Part shown: positions 62,389 to 64,000 of the stretch, in pieces
How positions within the stretch are numbered: position 1 is the stretch's first letter
How the letters are laid out: each line of letters begins with the position of its first letter
Origin: Vibrio scophthalmi LMG 19158
GTDB taxonomy: Bacteria > Pseudomonadota > Gammaproteobacteria > Enterobacterales > Vibrionaceae
Direction: 5' to 3'
Assembly: GCF_000222585.1 (NCBI RefSeq)
Contig: NZ_AFWE01000196.1
Coordinates: forward strand, 1 to 64,000
Length of the DNA: 64,000 nucleotides
The notes under the pieces: model-generated
Database searches by the model: none
What the model saw: the letters and a program-made list of their open reading frames with translations, nothing else
Told to the model about the DNA's origin: nothing
Translations under genes and position numbers: made by a program

Positions 62389-63003
62389 ATGACACAACCA
62401 ATTAAAATAACGCTCTATCGCTGGGCGGGTAGCTGGGGACCTTTTAAGGTCAACATTCCGTGTGGGGAATGCACCCTGACAAAAGATATCTTACAAGATA
62501 CTTTTAACAATGAATTGGCGGGTATTCCGATTGAGCTAGAAATGAAAGATTGGTTATCTCATTGGTGGGAGCCACTCAAACTCGGTTCATGGCATGCACC
62601 AATTTTAGTGGTTGAAGGCAAGGTCGTCAGCCAAGGTGAAGCCTTAAACCGCGGTGTATTGATTCAATCCGTAATTGAACAATGGACCAAGCGCGATACC
62701 TTAAAAGGGAATATTGTTTATGGTAAAGCGACCTGCCCATATTGTGTGAAAGCGAAAAAGCTACTCGATGAAGCAGGCATCCAGTATCAATACTATGATG
62801 TGGTGAAAGACAGTGCAGCACTGTACCGCATGATCCCGGAAGTAAAAGCGATTATCGGTCTAAAAACACCTGTCACTGTGCCGCAAATTTGGCTCGATGG
62901 TCATTACATTGGTGGTGCGGATAATCTACAAGCGTGGATTGAGGAAAAAGGACTCAATACAGTGCCTGACAATGTCATCAATCTTGAAGCAAACCAAGGT
63001 TAA
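62389..63003 (+). CDS. Two-domain glutaredoxin/thioredoxin-like protein
   Basis: 204 residues. The C-terminal glutaredoxin has the active site C116-PY-C119 (KATCPYCVKAKKLLDEAG), TVPQIWLDGHYIGG with the glutathione-binding cis-Pro and GG. The N-terminal half contains C25-GE-C28 (VNIPCGECTLTKDIL) and PILVVEGKVV, a second thioredoxin-like fold. Start ATG at 62389 has GGGAGAAG upstream; an earlier in-frame start would add 27 unlike residues. It may be a self-contained disulfide relay. Confidence 0.85.
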   Translation: MTQPIKITLYRWAGSWGPFKVNIPCGECTLTKDILQDTFNNELAGIPIELEMKDWLSHWWEPLKLGSWHAPILVVEGKVVSQGEALNRGVLIQSVIEQWTKRDTLKGNIVYGKATCPYCVKAKKLLDEAGIQYQYYDVVKDSAALYRMIPEVKAIIGLKTPVTVPQIWLDGHYIGGADNLQAWIEEKGLNTVPDNVINLEANQG

Positions 63004-63035
63004 GCCTCACTTTCACAGATCTGAATCTTCAAAAT

Positions 63036-63070
63036 AAAAAGCCCCAGCACATCACATGCTGGGGCTTTTA
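63036..63070. terminator. Bidirectional terminator
   Basis: AGCCCCAGCA/TGCTGGGGCT stem flanked by A- and T-rich tracts, between convergent genes. Confidence 0.9.
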
Positions 63071-63089
63071 CATTCAATGATACGCGGAA

Positions 63090-63440
63090 TTAGCTACGTT
63101 TAGGCTGTAGGTAAGTTTTACCTGCTGCTTGATAGGTATCTTTGCGTTTTACTTCAAACATGGCATCGAAGAACCAAGCAACAAAGCGAATCACTTCGTC
63201 GCCTTCATTCATCACATGCTCTACGAACTCTTGTTCTTCGCCTTGCTCATCTTCGTGAGTCGTTACATGGTAAATGCGCTTTTCACCATCGACTTCAGCC
63301 AAAGAGAACTGACCAGCAAGTGACGCAGCCGCTTCTGCAACTTCTTGATCTTCACTGGCTTTTAAAATTGCTAATGCTTGTGGCAAAGCTTCTTGCTGAC
63401 TGGCTGCTTTGACCAGTTCTTCAAACTCTTTATGTTCCAT
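63090..63440 (-). CDS. Small acidic protein of unknown function
   Basis: 116 residues from the ATG at 63440 (GGGTGA upstream), rich in Glu and Asp (for example EDEQGEEQEFVEH). The N-terminal helical part (EELVKAASQQEALPQALAILKASEDQEVAEAAASLAGQF) is followed by a beta-like part. No family recognised. A longer frame starting at 63491 lacks a good start signal. Confidence 0.7.
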   Translation of the reverse strand: MEHKEFEELVKAASQQEALPQALAILKASEDQEVAEAAASLAGQFSLAEVDGEKRIYHVTTHEDEQGEEQEFVEHVMNEGDEVIRFVAWFFDAMFEVKRKDTYQAAGKTYLQPKRS

Positions 63441-63554
63441 AATGTCACCCAATGGTGTTGATAACGCGAATGGCGGGCATTGTAACCTCATGCGCTCATT
63501 TTGGCGATATTCAGTTCTCGTATTCCATAACCTTATGCAATGACAACAAACGAT

Positions 63555-64000
63555 CTACGCCTGTTGTTCTGTATAGAATATAGATTTTTGAGACATTAAT
63601 ACTGCCGCCATTACCACCGCTATCAATAGGTAGAATAGCCCTAATCCAATTTGAGTATGCACCCAGTACTGCACCAAGTAGCCGCCAAATATACCTGATA
63701 TGCCCATCTGAACCGATCCAGATAACGCAGATACCGCCCCAGCTTGTTTCTTATGTGGCTCAAGCAACATACTAATGGAGATTGGAAATGACATCCCTTG
63801 AGCAAAGCTGAGCCAACTAAACGCCCAGACTAAGTGGAATAGTGTCATTTCAAAACTGAGCAACCAAAGCCCTGATAACGCAATGATAGTGATCGCAATA
63901 GCGAGTAGTTGAGAACGACTTAAAAAACGGTTCAACACGTTGAGCGCCAAACTACCACACATAAGCCCCACAGAAGGCACGATCATGATCGAACCATACT
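63555..64000 (-). CDS. MFS transporter, C-terminal part (runs off the right edge)
   Basis: The frame remains open to base 64000, so the N-terminal part lies outside. The 148 or so visible residues hold about four helices, with SFAQGMSFPISISMLLEPHKKQAGAVSALSGSVQMGISGIFGGYLV. This is the pattern seen in Bcr/CflA-type drug efflux proteins (helices 10-12 region). Substrate unknown. Confidence 0.8.
   Translation of the reverse strand, partial: YGSIMIVPSVGLMCGSLALNVLNRFLSRSQLLAIAITIIALSGLWLLSFEMTLFHLVWAFSWLSFAQGMSFPISISMLLEPHKKQAGAVSALSGSVQMGISGIFGGYLVQYWVHTQIGLGLFYLLIAVVMAAVLMSQKSIFYTEQQA

Overview
The window looks like a piece of a Vibrio chromosome, quite possibly the second one. This rests on protein resemblance: hmp and norR are divergent, there are two CspA-type proteins, DUF969/DUF979/pcp form one operon, KefF/KefB are adjacent, and the adhesin carries T1SS-143-type repeats. 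Gene packing is dense. No rRNA, tRNA, CRISPR array or prophage was seen. The only mobile-type gene is one REP-associated (Y1) transposase near 45.1-46.1 kb.

Region by region: (1) 1-11612, minus: the first ~3870 residues of a giant LapA-like type I secreted adhesin. It has a retention module, a di-alanine protease site and a long array of two alternating repeat types, and runs off the left edge. (2) 11979-13571, plus: a CSS-type membrane EAL phosphodiesterase, divergent from the adhesin. (3) 13.6-16.7 kb, minus: an aldo/keto reductase, aroG with a probable TyrR double box, and a VanZ-like protein. (4) 16.8-24.85 kb, minus: a complete caa3-type cytochrome c oxidase locus (coxB-coxA-ctaG-coxC-surf1-Sco-like-ctaA-cyoE), with a DUF2909 gene on the opposite strand. 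(5) 25-31 kb: a phosphohexomutase, a GNAT, a LysE exporter with a divergent AraC regulator, azlCD, and an FAH-family enzyme. (6) 31.3-37.1 kb: a porin with two CRP-like sites, a PNPOx-like protein divergent from a MocR regulator, a cold-shock protein, a DsbA-like protein and a patatin. (7) 37.2-39.5 kb: DUF969-DUF979-pcp. (8) 40.2-44.7 kb: a TPR-GGDEF diguanylate cyclase, a cytosolic CZB chemoreceptor and an unknown exported protein. (9) 45-50 kb: the transposase, a DUF3820 protein, a lipoprotein, an HTH protein, a D,D-carboxypeptidase and a small membrane protein. (10) 50.6-55.3 kb: a cold-shock protein, yaeQ plus an unknown partner, and hmp/norR with NorR and sigma54 sites. (11) 55.3-64 kb: a HAD phosphatase, a KefF-like reductase with a frameshifted kefB/C, a MATE pump, two DMT transporters, a two-domain glutaredoxin, a small acidic protein and a partial MFS transporter.

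Themes that join the genes: cyclic-di-GMP turnover (an EAL enzyme beside a probably c-di-GMP-controlled adhesin, and a GGDEF enzyme elsewhere), amino-acid export (LysE, AzlCD and a DMT transporter), and thiol/NO/electrophile defence (hmp-norR, two glutaredoxins, KefF-KefB/C). The most novel candidate is at 60135-60300. It is a 31-codon leader ORF with four consecutive Leu codons, followed by competing RNA hairpins, directly upstream of a DMT-family transporter. It looks like a leucine attenuator controlling a transporter rather than a biosynthetic operon.
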